A stretch of 18,232 bases of DNA from Verrucomicrobiales bacterium (GCA_011523245.1 WTHG01000518.1:1-18232); one strand, 5' to 3'. Positions 7,281 to 14,263 are shown, counted from the stretch's first letter. Notes: a model not told the origin generated them from the sequence alone. Numbers and translations are program-made.

Positions 7281-7301
7281 AAAACTACGTGTTTCCACGT
7301 A
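7281..7301 (-). terminator. Weak terminator-like hairpin between rhaB and the aldolase gene
   Basis: On the minus strand TACGTG-GAAA-CACGTA forms a perfect 6-bp stem with a GAAA tetraloop (7286-7301), followed by GTTTTTC (7279-7285). It sits after the rhaB stop and about 60 bases before the aldolase start. It could cause partial termination or mark a processing site. The short stem makes full termination unlikely. Confidence 0.45.
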
Positions 7302-7329
7302 TGAATTAACACGCACGGGTAGGTGCAAC

Positions 7330-8796
7330 CTAATTGTCGCGTTGTGCTTGAACGGCTTTGAATCGAGCGGATGCCTGTTGCCATTCCTTGGCATCGGCGG
7401 GCTGGAAGGTTTCCACATCCATCGAGTCTCGGACGTATTGGCGGCCGGTGGCCAAATCGGGGATATGACCGAGGGTGAGGGATTGGAGCAACACATTGCC
7501 TAGAGCGGTGGCTTCGGCGGGGCCGGCAATGACTTCTACCTCGCAGGAGTTGGCCGTAAATTGATTGAACAACGCATTCTTGCTGCCGCCGCCAACTATG
7601 TGGAGCTGGCGGATCGTACGTCCTGAGAGTACGGATACTTCATCCAGACGTTGGCGATACAGCAGGGCTAAGCTTTCTAGCGCGCATCGTACAAATGCGC
7701 CGGGTGAGGTCGGTGCGTTTTGGCCGGTCTCGCGACAAAAGTCGGTGATCGCGGTGGTCATGCTTTCAGGTTTGAAGAAGCGTTCGTCGCTGGGATCAAT
7801 CAGGGCGGCAAAGGGTTTGGTGTCGGCGGCGAGTTGTGCGAGCGTGGCGTAATCGTAATCCTCACCGGCCTCAGCCCACTCCCGTCGGCATTCCTGCACG
7901 AGCCACAGGCCAATGATATTGCGCAAGAGGCGTACTGTATTGCCGTGGCCAATTTCGTTGGTGAAGTTTAAATCTCGAGAGGCATCGTTGATGATGGGCT
8001 CGGGCAATTCCACACCGATCAGACTCCATGTGCCGGAGCTGAGGTAGGCCCATTGATCCCCATCGGCGGGGACGGCCGCTACGGCGGCGCCGGTGTCGTG
8101 ACTGCATGTGGCTAGCACCTCGATCTCGCACAGCCCACTGGCGGCGGCCAATTCGGGTTTCAGTTTGCCCAGACGCGTGCCGCTGGGGATGAGTTCAGGG
8201 AACTTTGCGCGCGGCCAGCCGAAGGCTTCCAGTAGCTTGTCGGACCAATTGCGTGTGCGCGGGTTGTAGAGTTGCGTGGTGCTGGCCAGCGAAATTTCCG
8301 CCTTGGCCACGCCGCTAAGGAGATAATTGAAGCCGTCTCCTAAGGGCAGAAACGTGCGCATGCGCTCAAGGCGTTCCGTCGTTTCGGCGGCCATTTGGAA
8401 AAGTGAATTAATCTGCATAAACTGGATGCCGGTCTCCTCATAGATGGTCTCCCAAGGCAACTTGTCCAGTGTGCGGTCAATGCCGCGTTGGTTGCGGCTG
8501 TCGCGATAACAGAAGGTCGGCTCCATGACCGCGCCGGTTTCATCGAGCAGAAAATAATCGAGCCCCCACGCATCCACGCTGATGCTGGCGATGGGTAGGC
8601 CGCGTTGGCCGGCGAGCGCGAGGCCGGTCTGCAGCTCGGTAAACAGCGCTTCAACATTCCAGTGCCGGCCGACTGCATCCTCGATGGGCACGTTCGGGAA
8701 CCGATGCAGTTCTTCCAGCGAAAGCCGGTTATCCTCCAGCGAACCCAGCATCAGCCGACCGCTTTCGGCACCGAGGTCACACGCGAGATAATGCAT
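7330..8796 (-). CDS. rhaB: Rhamnulokinase (FGGY carbohydrate kinase)
   Basis: The 488-residue protein is close to the usual RhaB length (about 489). It phosphorylates L-rhamnulose to L-rhamnulose-1-phosphate with ATP in the cytoplasm. The N-terminus ACDLGAESGRLMLG is the first ATPase-fold phosphate loop. SVDAWGLDYFLLDE and HDTGAAVAAVP are typical of rhamnulokinases, and YLSSGTWSLIGVE and HIVGGGSKNALFNQ are the second-lobe nucleotide-binding segments of FGGY kinases. The product feeds the aldolase/dehydrogenase encoded next on the same strand, about 107 bases away. rhaA (isomerase), a transporter and a regulator are not in the window. The start at 8796 preserves the canonical N-terminus; no Shine-Dalgarno sequence is visible, and an octamer tandem repeat lies just upstream. 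Confidence 0.93.
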   Translation of the reverse strand: MHYLACDLGAESGRLMLGSLEDNRLSLEELHRFPNVPIEDAVGRHWNVEALFTELQTGLALAGQRGLPIASISVDAWGLDYFLLDETGAVMEPTFCYRDSRNQRGIDRTLDKLPWETIYEETGIQFMQINSLFQMAAETTERLERMRTFLPLGDGFNYLLSGVAKAEISLASTTQLYNPRTRNWSDKLLEAFGWPRAKFPELIPSGTRLGKLKPELAAASGLCEIEVLATCSHDTGAAVAAVPADGDQWAYLSSGTWSLIGVELPEPIINDASRDLNFTNEIGHGNTVRLLRNIIGLWLVQECRREWAEAGEDYDYATLAQLAADTKPFAALIDPSDERFFKPESMTTAITDFCRETGQNAPTSPGAFVRCALESLALLYRQRLDEVSVLSGRTIRQLHIVGGGSKNALFNQFTANSCEVEVIAGPAEATALGNVLLQSLTLGHIPDLATGRQYVRDSMDVETFQPADAKEWQQASARFKAVQAQRDN

Positions 8797-8809
8797 GCAC
8801 GGATTGAAC

Positions 8810-8833
8810 CGCCAAGACGCGAAGACGCCAAGA
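8810..8833. repeat. Short tandem repeat, three 8-bp units CGC(C/G)AAGA
   Basis: Units CGCCAAGA (8810-8817), CGCGAAGA (8818-8825) and CGCCAAGA (8826-8833) stand head to tail in the divergent rhaB/fabD gap. A short CTCAC...GTGAG hairpin (8838-8857) and a loosely related TTGCGCCGTGCTTTGCGTG segment (8875-8893) follow. It resembles dispersed minisatellite-like sequences of GC-rich environmental genomes. Effect on the flanking promoters is unknown. Confidence 0.65.
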
Positions 8834-8905
8834 TAAACTCACACGGTCGGGCGTGAGAATAAAGCGAGATTGCCTTGCGCCGTGCTTTGCGTGTACGCCA
8901 TCGGC

Positions 8906-9835
8906 ATGGTGAAGACGGCGTTTTTGTATGCGGGCCAAGGGGCGCAGGTGGTGGGCATGGGCAAGGATTTGGCCGAGGCCTATCCGGAAGCCCGCGCCCT
9001 GTTCGACCGCGCTAACGACGCATTGGACTATGACCTCGCGCAGGTTTGTTTTGAAGGACCGGAAGCGGAGCTGACCAAAACCGAGAACGCGCAGCCGGGA
9101 ATTTTCCTCGTAAGCTGGGTCGCCCAGGAACTCCTCCAGTCTCAAGTCTCTAGTCTAAAATCTGACGCAATCGCTGGCCTGTCCTTGGGCGAATTCACCG
9201 CCTTGACCGCCGCGGGCGTAATGTCCTTTGAGGATGGCCTGAACGTGGTGCGCCAGCGCGGGCGTTTCATGCAGGAGGCCTGCGAAGCGACCGAAGGTGG
9301 CATGGCGGCGATCATCGGACTGGACGAAGCTGCGACCCGCGAGGTGTGTGCGGAGGCTGAAGTGGAGTTAGCGAATTTAAATTGCCCGGGGCAACTGGTG
9401 ATTTCCGGCGCCAGCACTGGTATCGAGAAGGCCTGCGAATTGGCCAAGGAACGCGGTGCCAAACGCGCGCTGCCCTTGCCGGTGGCCGGTGCCTATCACT
9501 CGCGCCTAATGGAAAGCGCCTGCCCGAAACTCGAGGCGGCCCTACGTGAGGTGGAGCTGAACCTGCCCGCCGTGCCGGTGATTTCCAATGTCACCGCCCA
9601 ACCGCACGCTACTGCCGGCGAGATTCTCAACCGCCTCGTGGAACAGGTCACCTCCTCCGTGCGATGGGAGGCATCCATCCGCCATCTCATCGACGATGGC
9701 GTCACGCGCTTCATCGAGCTGGGGCCGGGCAACGCCCTCACCGGTTTCATGCGCCGTATCGATCGCAGTTTGGAAGTCCACAATGTATCCGACGTGCCGA
9801 GCTTGGAAAAAACGGTTGCGGCATTGAGTGATTAA
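8906..9835 (+). CDS. fabD: Malonyl-CoA:ACP transacylase
   Basis: Starting at ATG 8906 the product is 309 residues, the same length as E. coli FabD. The frame extends to 8870, but the conserved start (MVKTAFLYAGQGAQVVGMG) favours the internal ATG. The enzyme loads malonyl groups from CoA onto acyl carrier protein. Visible sites are the GQGAQ oxyanion motif, nucleophile Ser93 in GLSLGE (the GLSLGE form of GHSLGE is common), malonyl-binding Arg118 (VRQRGRFMQEA) and His198 (AGAYHSRLM). It is the first gene of fabD-fabG-acpP-fabF. Odd feature: residues about 78-88 (LQSQVSSLKSD), just before the nucleophile strand, are encoded by a heptamer tandem repeat of lower GC than its surroundings. No Shine-Dalgarno sequence precedes the start. 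Confidence 0.94.
   Translation: MVKTAFLYAGQGAQVVGMGKDLAEAYPEARALFDRANDALDYDLAQVCFEGPEAELTKTENAQPGIFLVSWVAQELLQSQVSSLKSDAIAGLSLGEFTALTAAGVMSFEDGLNVVRQRGRFMQEACEATEGGMAAIIGLDEAATREVCAEAEVELANLNCPGQLVISGASTGIEKACELAKERGAKRALPLPVAGAYHSRLMESACPKLEAALREVELNLPAVPVISNVTAQPHATAGEILNRLVEQVTSSVRWEASIRHLIDDGVTRFIELGPGNALTGFMRRIDRSLEVHNVSDVPSLEKTVAALSD
9138..9165 (+). repeat. Heptamer tandem repeat inside fabD
   Basis: Four 7-bp units run head to tail: AGTCTCA, AGTCTCT, AGTCTAA and AATCTGA. The total is 28 bases, not a multiple of three, yet the frame of fabD is kept, and the segment falls in a surface-loop position between a helix and the Ser93 strand. Composition is clearly less GC-rich than the flanks. 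Confidence 0.7.
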
Positions 9836-9839
9836 CCCT

Positions 9840-9867
9840 AATCACCTCTCACAAGTCACGATTCACA
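9840..9867 (+). repeat. Heptamer tandem repeat filling the fabD-fabG gap
   Basis: Four 7-bp units (AATCACC, TCTCACA, AGTCACG, ATTCACA) share the pattern NNTCACN and take up most of the 36-base gap between the fabD stop and the fabG ATG at 9872. The repeat occupies the place where a ribosome binding site would normally be; no AGGAG-like element is present. Confidence 0.7.
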
Positions 9868-9871
9868 AACT

Positions 9872-10612
9872 ATGTCTCTGGAAAACTTAACCGCAGTAGT
9901 CACCGGCGCGGGCCGGGGCATTGGGCGCGCGATTGCGCTGAAGCTGGCCGAGGCCGGCGCCAACGTGGTGTGCCTCTCGCGCACTGAAGCCAACTCACAA
10001 AAGGTGGCGGACGAAATCACGGCGCTCGGTCGGCAAAGCTGGGCGGTGGCGGTGGATGTCGGCGACACGGCGGCGGTGGAAGCAGCCGTGGCCAAGATTC
10101 TGGAAGACACCGGCGGCATTAACATTCTCGTCAACAACGCCGGCGTCACGCGCGACGGCCTGTTGATGCGCATGAGCGAGGCCGATTGGGATGCCGTGCT
10201 TGATACCAACCTGAAATCGGTCTTCACGCTCACTAAGGCCTTTTCCCGGCCGATGCGCAAGGCGGATAACGCGCGCATCATCAACATTTCGTCGGTCGTC
10301 GGCCTAATGGGCAACGCTGGGCAGGCCAACTACGCGGCGAGCAAGGCTGGATTGATCGGATTCACAAAGAGCTGCGCCAAGGAATTTGCCGCCAGCGGCA
10401 TCACCGTTAACGCCATCGCGCCCGGATTCATTGCCACGGACATGACCGATGAACTGAGCGACAAGGTGAAGGAGGCTATCAAAGCTAACATCCCAATGCG
10501 CAAATTCGGTGAGGTGGACGATATCGCCGAAGCCGTGGCCTATCTTGCCAGCCCCGGCGCGCGCTACGTTACCGGTCAGGTGCTGACCGTGGACGGTGGT
10601 ATGGTGATGTAA
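9872..10612 (+). CDS. fabG: 3-oxoacyl-[acyl-carrier-protein] reductase
   Basis: The 246-residue short-chain dehydrogenase reduces 3-oxoacyl-ACP with NADPH in each elongation cycle of fatty-acid synthesis. The cofactor loop TGAGRGIGRAIA is at 11-22 and NNAG at 88-91. The catalytic residues are Ser141 (SSVVG), Tyr154 and Lys158 (NYAASKAG), with APGFIATDM after them. The GQANYAASKAG and final TGQVLTVDGGMVM segments separate FabG from generic SDRs. Length is typical and the position between fabD and acpP is the classical one. The ATG at 9872 gives the expected N-terminus; there is no Shine-Dalgarno sequence, and a tandem repeat lies immediately upstream. Confidence 0.95.
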   Translation: MSLENLTAVVTGAGRGIGRAIALKLAEAGANVVCLSRTEANSQKVADEITALGRQSWAVAVDVGDTAAVEAAVAKILEDTGGINILVNNAGVTRDGLLMRMSEADWDAVLDTNLKSVFTLTKAFSRPMRKADNARIINISSVVGLMGNAGQANYAASKAGLIGFTKSCAKEFAASGITVNAIAPGFIATDMTDELSDKVKEAIKANIPMRKFGEVDDIAEAVAYLASPGARYVTGQVLTVDGGMVM

Positions 10613-10670
10613 GCACTTTTTACCCCGAAAAGCGCCGCGGATTTGTGAATAAAAAAACGTGACTCGGGAC

Positions 10671-10720
10671 TTGACGCTTGGCGGGAATTGGCTGACAAGC
10701 AACGCACATTTTTGAAGGAG
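10671..10720 (+). promoter_or_regulatory. Candidate acpP promoter and strong Shine-Dalgarno sequence
   Basis: A TTGACG hexamer (10671-10676) has a poor -10 candidate GACAAG (10694-10699) 17 bases later, so the promoter is tentative. The Shine-Dalgarno sequence GAAGGAG (10714-10720), 4 bases before the ATG at 10725, is clear and is by far the best in the window. It fits high-level synthesis of acyl carrier protein. The fabG-acpP gap is 112 bases, the longest within the fab cluster. Confidence 0.5.
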
Positions 10721-10724
10721 CAAT

Positions 10725-10970
10725 ATGTCTGACGAAACTAGCACAGAAGATCGGATCAAGAAGATCGTGGTGGACCAACTGGGCGTGAATGCCGACCAGA
10801 TCACTCCAGAAGCCAAATTCATTGAGGACCTCGGAGCCGATTCATTGGACACCGTGGAACTGGTGATGGCCCTTGAGGAGGAGTTCGGTAACGAAATTCC
10901 TGATGAGGAAGCGGAGAAACTCACGACCGTGGGCGATGTAATCCAATACATTGAAGCGGCGCAGGAGTAA
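10725..10970 (+). CDS. acpP: Acyl carrier protein
   Basis: The 81-residue acidic protein carries growing acyl chains on a 4'-phosphopantetheine arm. Ser40 in the invariant DLGADSLDTVEL motif is the attachment site; helix II continues as VMALEEEFGNEIPDEEAEKL, and the end TVGDVIQYIE is typical of helix IV. It interacts with FabD, FabG and FabF encoded around it. The start at 10725 is fixed by a GAAGGAG sequence 4 bases upstream. The stop is followed within 55 bases by a terminator-like hairpin that ends directly at the fabF start codon, which suggests that acpP is expressed more highly than fabF. Confidence 0.97.
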   Translation: MSDETSTEDRIKKIVVDQLGVNADQITPEAKFIEDLGADSLDTVELVMALEEEFGNEIPDEEAEKLTTVGDVIQYIEAAQE

Positions 10971-10972
10971 CC

Positions 10973-11024
10973 CTGCCCACTGAATTTCGGGCAGCTGGCC
11001 AACTGGTTCGGCTGCCCATTTTTT
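10973..11024 (+). terminator. acpP-fabF terminator with a competing upstream stem (possible attenuator)
   Basis: GGGCAGC (10989-10995) pairs perfectly with GCTGCCC (11011-11017), followed by ATTTTTT (11018-11024), an intrinsic terminator form. The same GGGCAG can instead pair with CTGCCC (10973-10978), two bases after the acpP stop, which would disrupt the terminator. The six T end at 11024 and the fabF ATG is 11025-11027. Partial termination with read-through is the simplest reading; regulated attenuation is inference. Confidence 0.6.
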
Positions 11025-12299
11025 ATGTCAAACACTGCGGACATACGGGTGGTCGTCACCGGAATGGGAGTGGCCTCCTCGCTGGGATGCGAGGTGGAAT
11101 CATTCTGGCAAAACGTCATCAACGGTGAATGCGGCATCGACCGCGTGACCTCTTTTGATGTCAGCGATTTCGCGTGCCAAATCGCTGCGGAGATTAAGGA
11201 CTTCGATCCCACACCCGCTTTTCCAAACGCCAAAGAAGTGCGTAGGGCCGACCGCTTCACGCAACTTGGCATTTTCGCCGCTTGGAAGGCTCTGCAGGAT
11301 TCCAGCATGAACCTAGATGAACTGGATCGCGACCAAATTGGCTGCTTCATCGGTAGCGGCATTGGCGGTCTGGGTACACAGGAAACGCAGCACAGCATCC
11401 TGACAGGGCGCGGTCCGGCAAAGATGTCGCCCTTTACCATCCCCATGCTCATCCTGAACATGGCCTCGGGGGTTTTCTCAATTTACAACGGCCTGCGTGG
11501 TCCAAACGTTGCCACCTGCAGCGCTTGTGCCACTAGTACCCATGCGCTGGGTGAGGCTTGGCGCACAATTAAGATGGGTGATGCCAAGGCCATCTTTGCC
11601 GGTGGTGCCGAAGCCGCCGTCGTGCCGATGGGTATGGGCGGGTTTGCTGCCATGAAGGCCATGAGCACGCGCAACGACGATCCCAAGCGCGCCTCGCGAC
11701 CCTTTGACAAGGATCGTGACGGCTTCGTGATGGGAGAAGGTGCGGGCGTACTCGTGCTGGAGGAAATGGACCACGCAATCATGCGCGGGGCCAAGATTTA
11801 CTGTGAGATCGTCGGGTACGGTAACACGGCGGACGCCAATCACCTCACCGCGCCGGATCCCGAAGGCAAAGGTGCGGCCCGCTGCATGCAAATGGCTCTG
11901 CGTAGCGGCGGTTTGGACGCCCACAACATCGATTATATCAATGCCCATGGCACCAGCACGCCGCAGGGCGATATTTGCGAGACCAAAGCCGTCCGGTCCG
12001 TATTTAAGGAACACGCTGACAAACTGGCCGTGAGTTCGACCAAAGGCGCCACTGGGCACATGCTCGGTGCAGCTGGCGGCGTGGAAATGGTGCTGACGGC
12101 GAAAGCCCTGCAAACAGGTATTTTGCCGCCCACCATCAACATCGAAAATCAGGATCCGGAGTGCGATCTTGATTACGTGGCCAACACGGCTCGTGAAGCG
12201 GAGATCAACGCTGCCCTCAGCAACTCCTTCGGGTTTGGCGGTCACAACGCCACCATTGCCGCGACTAAGTTTCACGGCTACGCTGCCCGGGTGGACTAG
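11025..12299 (+). CDS. fabF: 3-oxoacyl-[acyl-carrier-protein] synthase II
   Basis: The 424-residue condensing enzyme elongates acyl-ACP with malonyl-ACP. The thiolase-fold active site is complete: nucleophile Cys168 (SACATSTHALGEA), His308 (NAHGTST) and His345 (GATGHMLGAAGGVE), with Lys340 nearby. SRPFDKDRDGFVMGEGAG and SNSFGFGGHNAT are the usual KAS II signatures. The N-terminus ADIRVVVTGMGVASSLG fits ATG 11025, although the start directly follows a poly-T tract and has no Shine-Dalgarno sequence, so initiation is unusual. Last gene of the fab cluster. Length is slightly above the typical 412-415 residues because of a few extra residues at both ends. Confidence 0.95.
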   Translation: MSNTADIRVVVTGMGVASSLGCEVESFWQNVINGECGIDRVTSFDVSDFACQIAAEIKDFDPTPAFPNAKEVRRADRFTQLGIFAAWKALQDSSMNLDELDRDQIGCFIGSGIGGLGTQETQHSILTGRGPAKMSPFTIPMLILNMASGVFSIYNGLRGPNVATCSACATSTHALGEAWRTIKMGDAKAIFAGGAEAAVVPMGMGGFAAMKAMSTRNDDPKRASRPFDKDRDGFVMGEGAGVLVLEEMDHAIMRGAKIYCEIVGYGNTADANHLTAPDPEGKGAARCMQMALRSGGLDAHNIDYINAHGTSTPQGDICETKAVRSVFKEHADKLAVSSTKGATGHMLGAAGGVEMVLTAKALQTGILPPTINIENQDPECDLDYVANTAREAEINAALSNSFGFGGHNATIAATKFHGYAARVD

Positions 12300-12304
12300 T
12301 CGTG

Positions 12305-12325
12305 CTGCCGGTGCCCCGCCGGCAG
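12305..12325 (+). terminator. Hairpin after fabF
   Basis: CTGCCGG (12305-12311) and CCGGCAG (12319-12325) form a perfect 7-bp GC-rich stem, starting 6 bases after the fabF stop. The following sequence (ATCTGTTGTAGT) is only moderately T-rich, so this may be an inefficient or Rho-assisted terminator, allowing some read-through into deoA. Confidence 0.45.
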
Positions 12326-12379
12326 ATCTGTTGTAGTCATCATTGATCGGCAGGTTAGGTGTCGGCAGTGCTTGGAGCC

Positions 12380-13660
12380 ATGAACTTCCTCAAGCTCATC
12401 GAACGAAAACGGGATGGCAACGACTTGTCGAGAGATGAAGTGACCGGGTTGGTGGAGCAATTCACGGCAGATCAAATCCCCGATTACCAAATGGCCGCAT
12501 TCCTGATGGCGGTCAATTGCCGCGGCATGAGTGCGGTTGAGACTCGCGCCCTCACGTTGGCCATGCGCGATAGCGGCACGTTACTGGAATTTCCCGAAGA
12601 CGACCGGCCAATCGTTGACAAGCATTCCACCGGGGGCGTGGGCGACAAGGTGTCACTGGTTTTGGCCCCTTTGTTGGCGTGTTTGGGCTGTCGGGTGCCG
12701 ATGATCTCCGGCCGCGGGCTGGGAATTACCGGCGGCACACTCGACAAACTCGAGAGCATTCCCGGCTTTGATACACAACGAACTGCCGCACAGTTGATCG
12801 ACCAAGTACAATCGATCGGCGTGGCCTTGGGCGGGCAGACCGACGAGATTGCTCCGGCCGATCGGCGGCTGTACGCACTAAGGGATGTCACGGGTACGGT
12901 ACCATCGATTCCTCTAATAACCGCCAGCATCCTGTCCAAGAAATTGGCCGAAGGATTGGATGCGTTGGTTATGGATGTGAAGTTTGGGCGAGCGGCATTT
13001 ATGCGGGATCGCGAAGCGGCCGAAGCGTTGGCTCAATCGATCACCACCTTGGCCGAGGAATGCGGTGTGGCGTGTCGGGCGGTATTGAGTGACATGAACA
13101 CCCCTTTGGGCCGAGCGGCAGGCAATTGGCTGGAGGTGAAGGAAGCGGTCGACTGTCTGGAAGGCCATGGGCCGTCGGACTTGGAAATGTTAACCGTATC
13201 CTTGGCCGCAAATTTACCGGGCATTGATTCCGGGCGTGCGTTGACTGAATTAGCGAGTGGTCGCCCTCGGGAAAAATTCACGGAACTGTTGGCTGCTCAA
13301 GGTGCCGATGTGGATTCATTCGAACAGCAACTCAACAAACCAGCGATGGCTCCGGTGGTCCGGGAAGTAACCGCGCTGAATTCGGGCGTGGTGGTGCGCT
13401 GCGATGCGCTTTCGATTGGGGAATTAGTCCGGGATTTGGGTGGCGGACGCCAAACTAAAACGGATACGATCAATCCGGCGGTGGGCGTGGATCAATTGGC
13501 CAAGCCGGGAGAGGAACGGCCTGCCGGCGCGGTGATTGCGAGGGTGCATGCTCAGGAAGAAGCCTGTGCCGAAGCCGCCGTGGCACGCTTGCGGGAATCG
13601 GTTGTAATCGGCGAAGAATTACCGGATTTAGGCGAAATTAGCCTCGGTTCAGTGGACTAA
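12380..13660 (+). CDS. deoA: Thymidine phosphorylase / pyrimidine-nucleoside phosphorylase
   Basis: The 426-residue enzyme cleaves thymidine (or uridine) with phosphate to the base and (deoxy)ribose-1-phosphate. The family signature SGRGLGITGGTLDKLE spans 110-125. Phosphate/substrate residues are visible in KHSTGGVGD (81-89), and Arg168, Ser183 and Lys187 match the spacing of E. coli DeoA. The start ATG 12380 gives the canonical MNFLKLIERKRDG; a GGAG lies only 2 bases upstream, and a GTG at 12359 would add seven residues. Odd feature: the usually Gly/Ser loop after VMDVK reads FGRAAFM, with Arg where small residues are normal. DeoA and the broader Pdp cannot be separated from sequence alone. 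It sits between fatty-acid and ribosomal genes with no other salvage gene nearby. Confidence 0.9.
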   Translation: MNFLKLIERKRDGNDLSRDEVTGLVEQFTADQIPDYQMAAFLMAVNCRGMSAVETRALTLAMRDSGTLLEFPEDDRPIVDKHSTGGVGDKVSLVLAPLLACLGCRVPMISGRGLGITGGTLDKLESIPGFDTQRTAAQLIDQVQSIGVALGGQTDEIAPADRRLYALRDVTGTVPSIPLITASILSKKLAEGLDALVMDVKFGRAAFMRDREAAEALAQSITTLAEECGVACRAVLSDMNTPLGRAAGNWLEVKEAVDCLEGHGPSDLEMLTVSLAANLPGIDSGRALTELASGRPREKFTELLAAQGADVDSFEQQLNKPAMAPVVREVTALNSGVVVRCDALSIGELVRDLGGGRQTKTDTINPAVGVDQLAKPGEERPAGAVIARVHAQEEACAEAAVARLRESVVIGEELPDLGEISLGSVD

Positions 13661-13668
13661 ATCGCCGA

Positions 13669-13697
13669 TTGACACCGTCATTTATTGCTGGCATGCT
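13669..13697 (+). promoter_or_regulatory. Candidate promoter of the rpmH-khpB cluster
   Basis: TTGACA (13669-13674), a 17-base spacer and an extended -10 TGG-CATGCT (13689-13697) are visible. A leader of roughly 55 bases with a CCCC...GGGG pairing follows before rpmH at 13761. A second perfect TTGACA at 13729-13734 has no good -10 and would start transcription at or inside rpmH, so the upstream one is preferred. Confidence 0.45.
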
Positions 13698-13760
13698 CCG
13701 CCGTTCCCCACAGGAAATTAGGGGTTAATTGACATTTTTTACCGTTTTTAGGCTGATTTC

Positions 13761-13898
13761 ATGAAACGCACATTCCAACCTTCGAATTTGAAGCGCGCCC
13801 GCAAGCACGGCTTTCGCAGTCGCATGGCGACCAAAGGCGGCCAGTCCATCCTCAAGCGTCGCCGGCAAAAGGGCCGGGCTCGGCTGACACCCATCTAG
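13761..13898 (+). CDS. rpmH: 50S ribosomal protein L34
   Basis: The 45-residue, highly basic protein MKRTFQPSNLKRARKHGFRS... is a near-textbook L34: the KRTFQPS start, HGFR.RM.T.GG and LKRRRQKGR are all present. It is a structural protein of the large ribosomal subunit. Its stop (TAG, 13896-13898) lies two bases before the rnpA ATG, the classical rpmH-rnpA pairing. A weak AGG lies about 9 bases before the start. Confidence 0.97.
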   Translation: MKRTFQPSNLKRARKHGFRSRMATKGGQSILKRRRQKGRARLTPI

Positions 13899-13900
13899 GC

Positions 13901-14263
13901 ATGAACCCGCCAGCCCGGCTGAGGCTGACGCGCGCCATGCGGCTCCGACATCGGGCTGATTTTGCGCGCCTCAAACAACAGGGCCACAGGCTGGCCAAGG
14001 GCTGTTTGGTTCTGAATTGGCAGGAACTATCGCCCGGAAGTTCGTCCCGTTTCGCTGTGATTACCACCCGCAAACTCGGCAACGCCGTTGTACGCAATCG
14101 GTGTCGCCGGCTCATCCGCGAATGCGTGCGCCTACATCAGCACGCGCTACGGGTGCCGGTGGATATGGTTCTGATTGCCAGAGCCTCGATTGTCGGGCAA
14201 TCCTTCGCCACCGTGGAACGCGATTACCTTCGACTGCTGCGCGAGGTAGCGCTTGTTGATTAA
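13901..14263 (+). CDS. rnpA: Ribonuclease P protein component
   Basis: The 120-residue basic protein assists RNase P RNA in trimming tRNA 5' leaders. The family RNR motif appears as KLGNAVVRNRCRRLIRE (58-74), preceded by the RFAVITTRK strand; LRHRADFARLKQQGHR near the start is the usual first helix. It sits two bases after rpmH, and its TAA stop directly abuts the yidD ATG, so translation coupling along the cluster is likely. Confidence 0.95.
   Translation: MNPPARLRLTRAMRLRHRADFARLKQQGHRLAKGCLVLNWQELSPGSSSRFAVITTRKLGNAVVRNRCRRLIRECVRLHQHALRVPVDMVLIARASIVGQSFATVERDYLRLLREVALVD

Noticed and set aside
7330..8796. Alternative call as xylulokinase or glycerol kinase
   Set aside because: The N-terminal CDLGAESGR, the SVDAWGLDYFLLDE motif and the adjacent rhamnulose-phosphate aldolase fusion all favour rhamnulokinase.
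8810..8833. Octamer array as a CRISPR array
   Set aside because: The units are directly adjacent with no spacers, there are only three, and no cas gene is present.
10304..11461. 385-codon open frame on the minus strand across fabG, acpP and fabF
   Set aside because: It lies antisense to three unmistakable genes, crosses their intergenic gaps and shows no recognisable motif; it is a shadow of GC-rich coding sequence.
13706..13714. DnaA-box-like TTCCCCACA upstream of rpmH, hinting at an origin
   Set aside because: It is a single site with two mismatches to TTATCCACA, with no cluster of boxes, no AT-rich unwinding region and no dnaA in the window.
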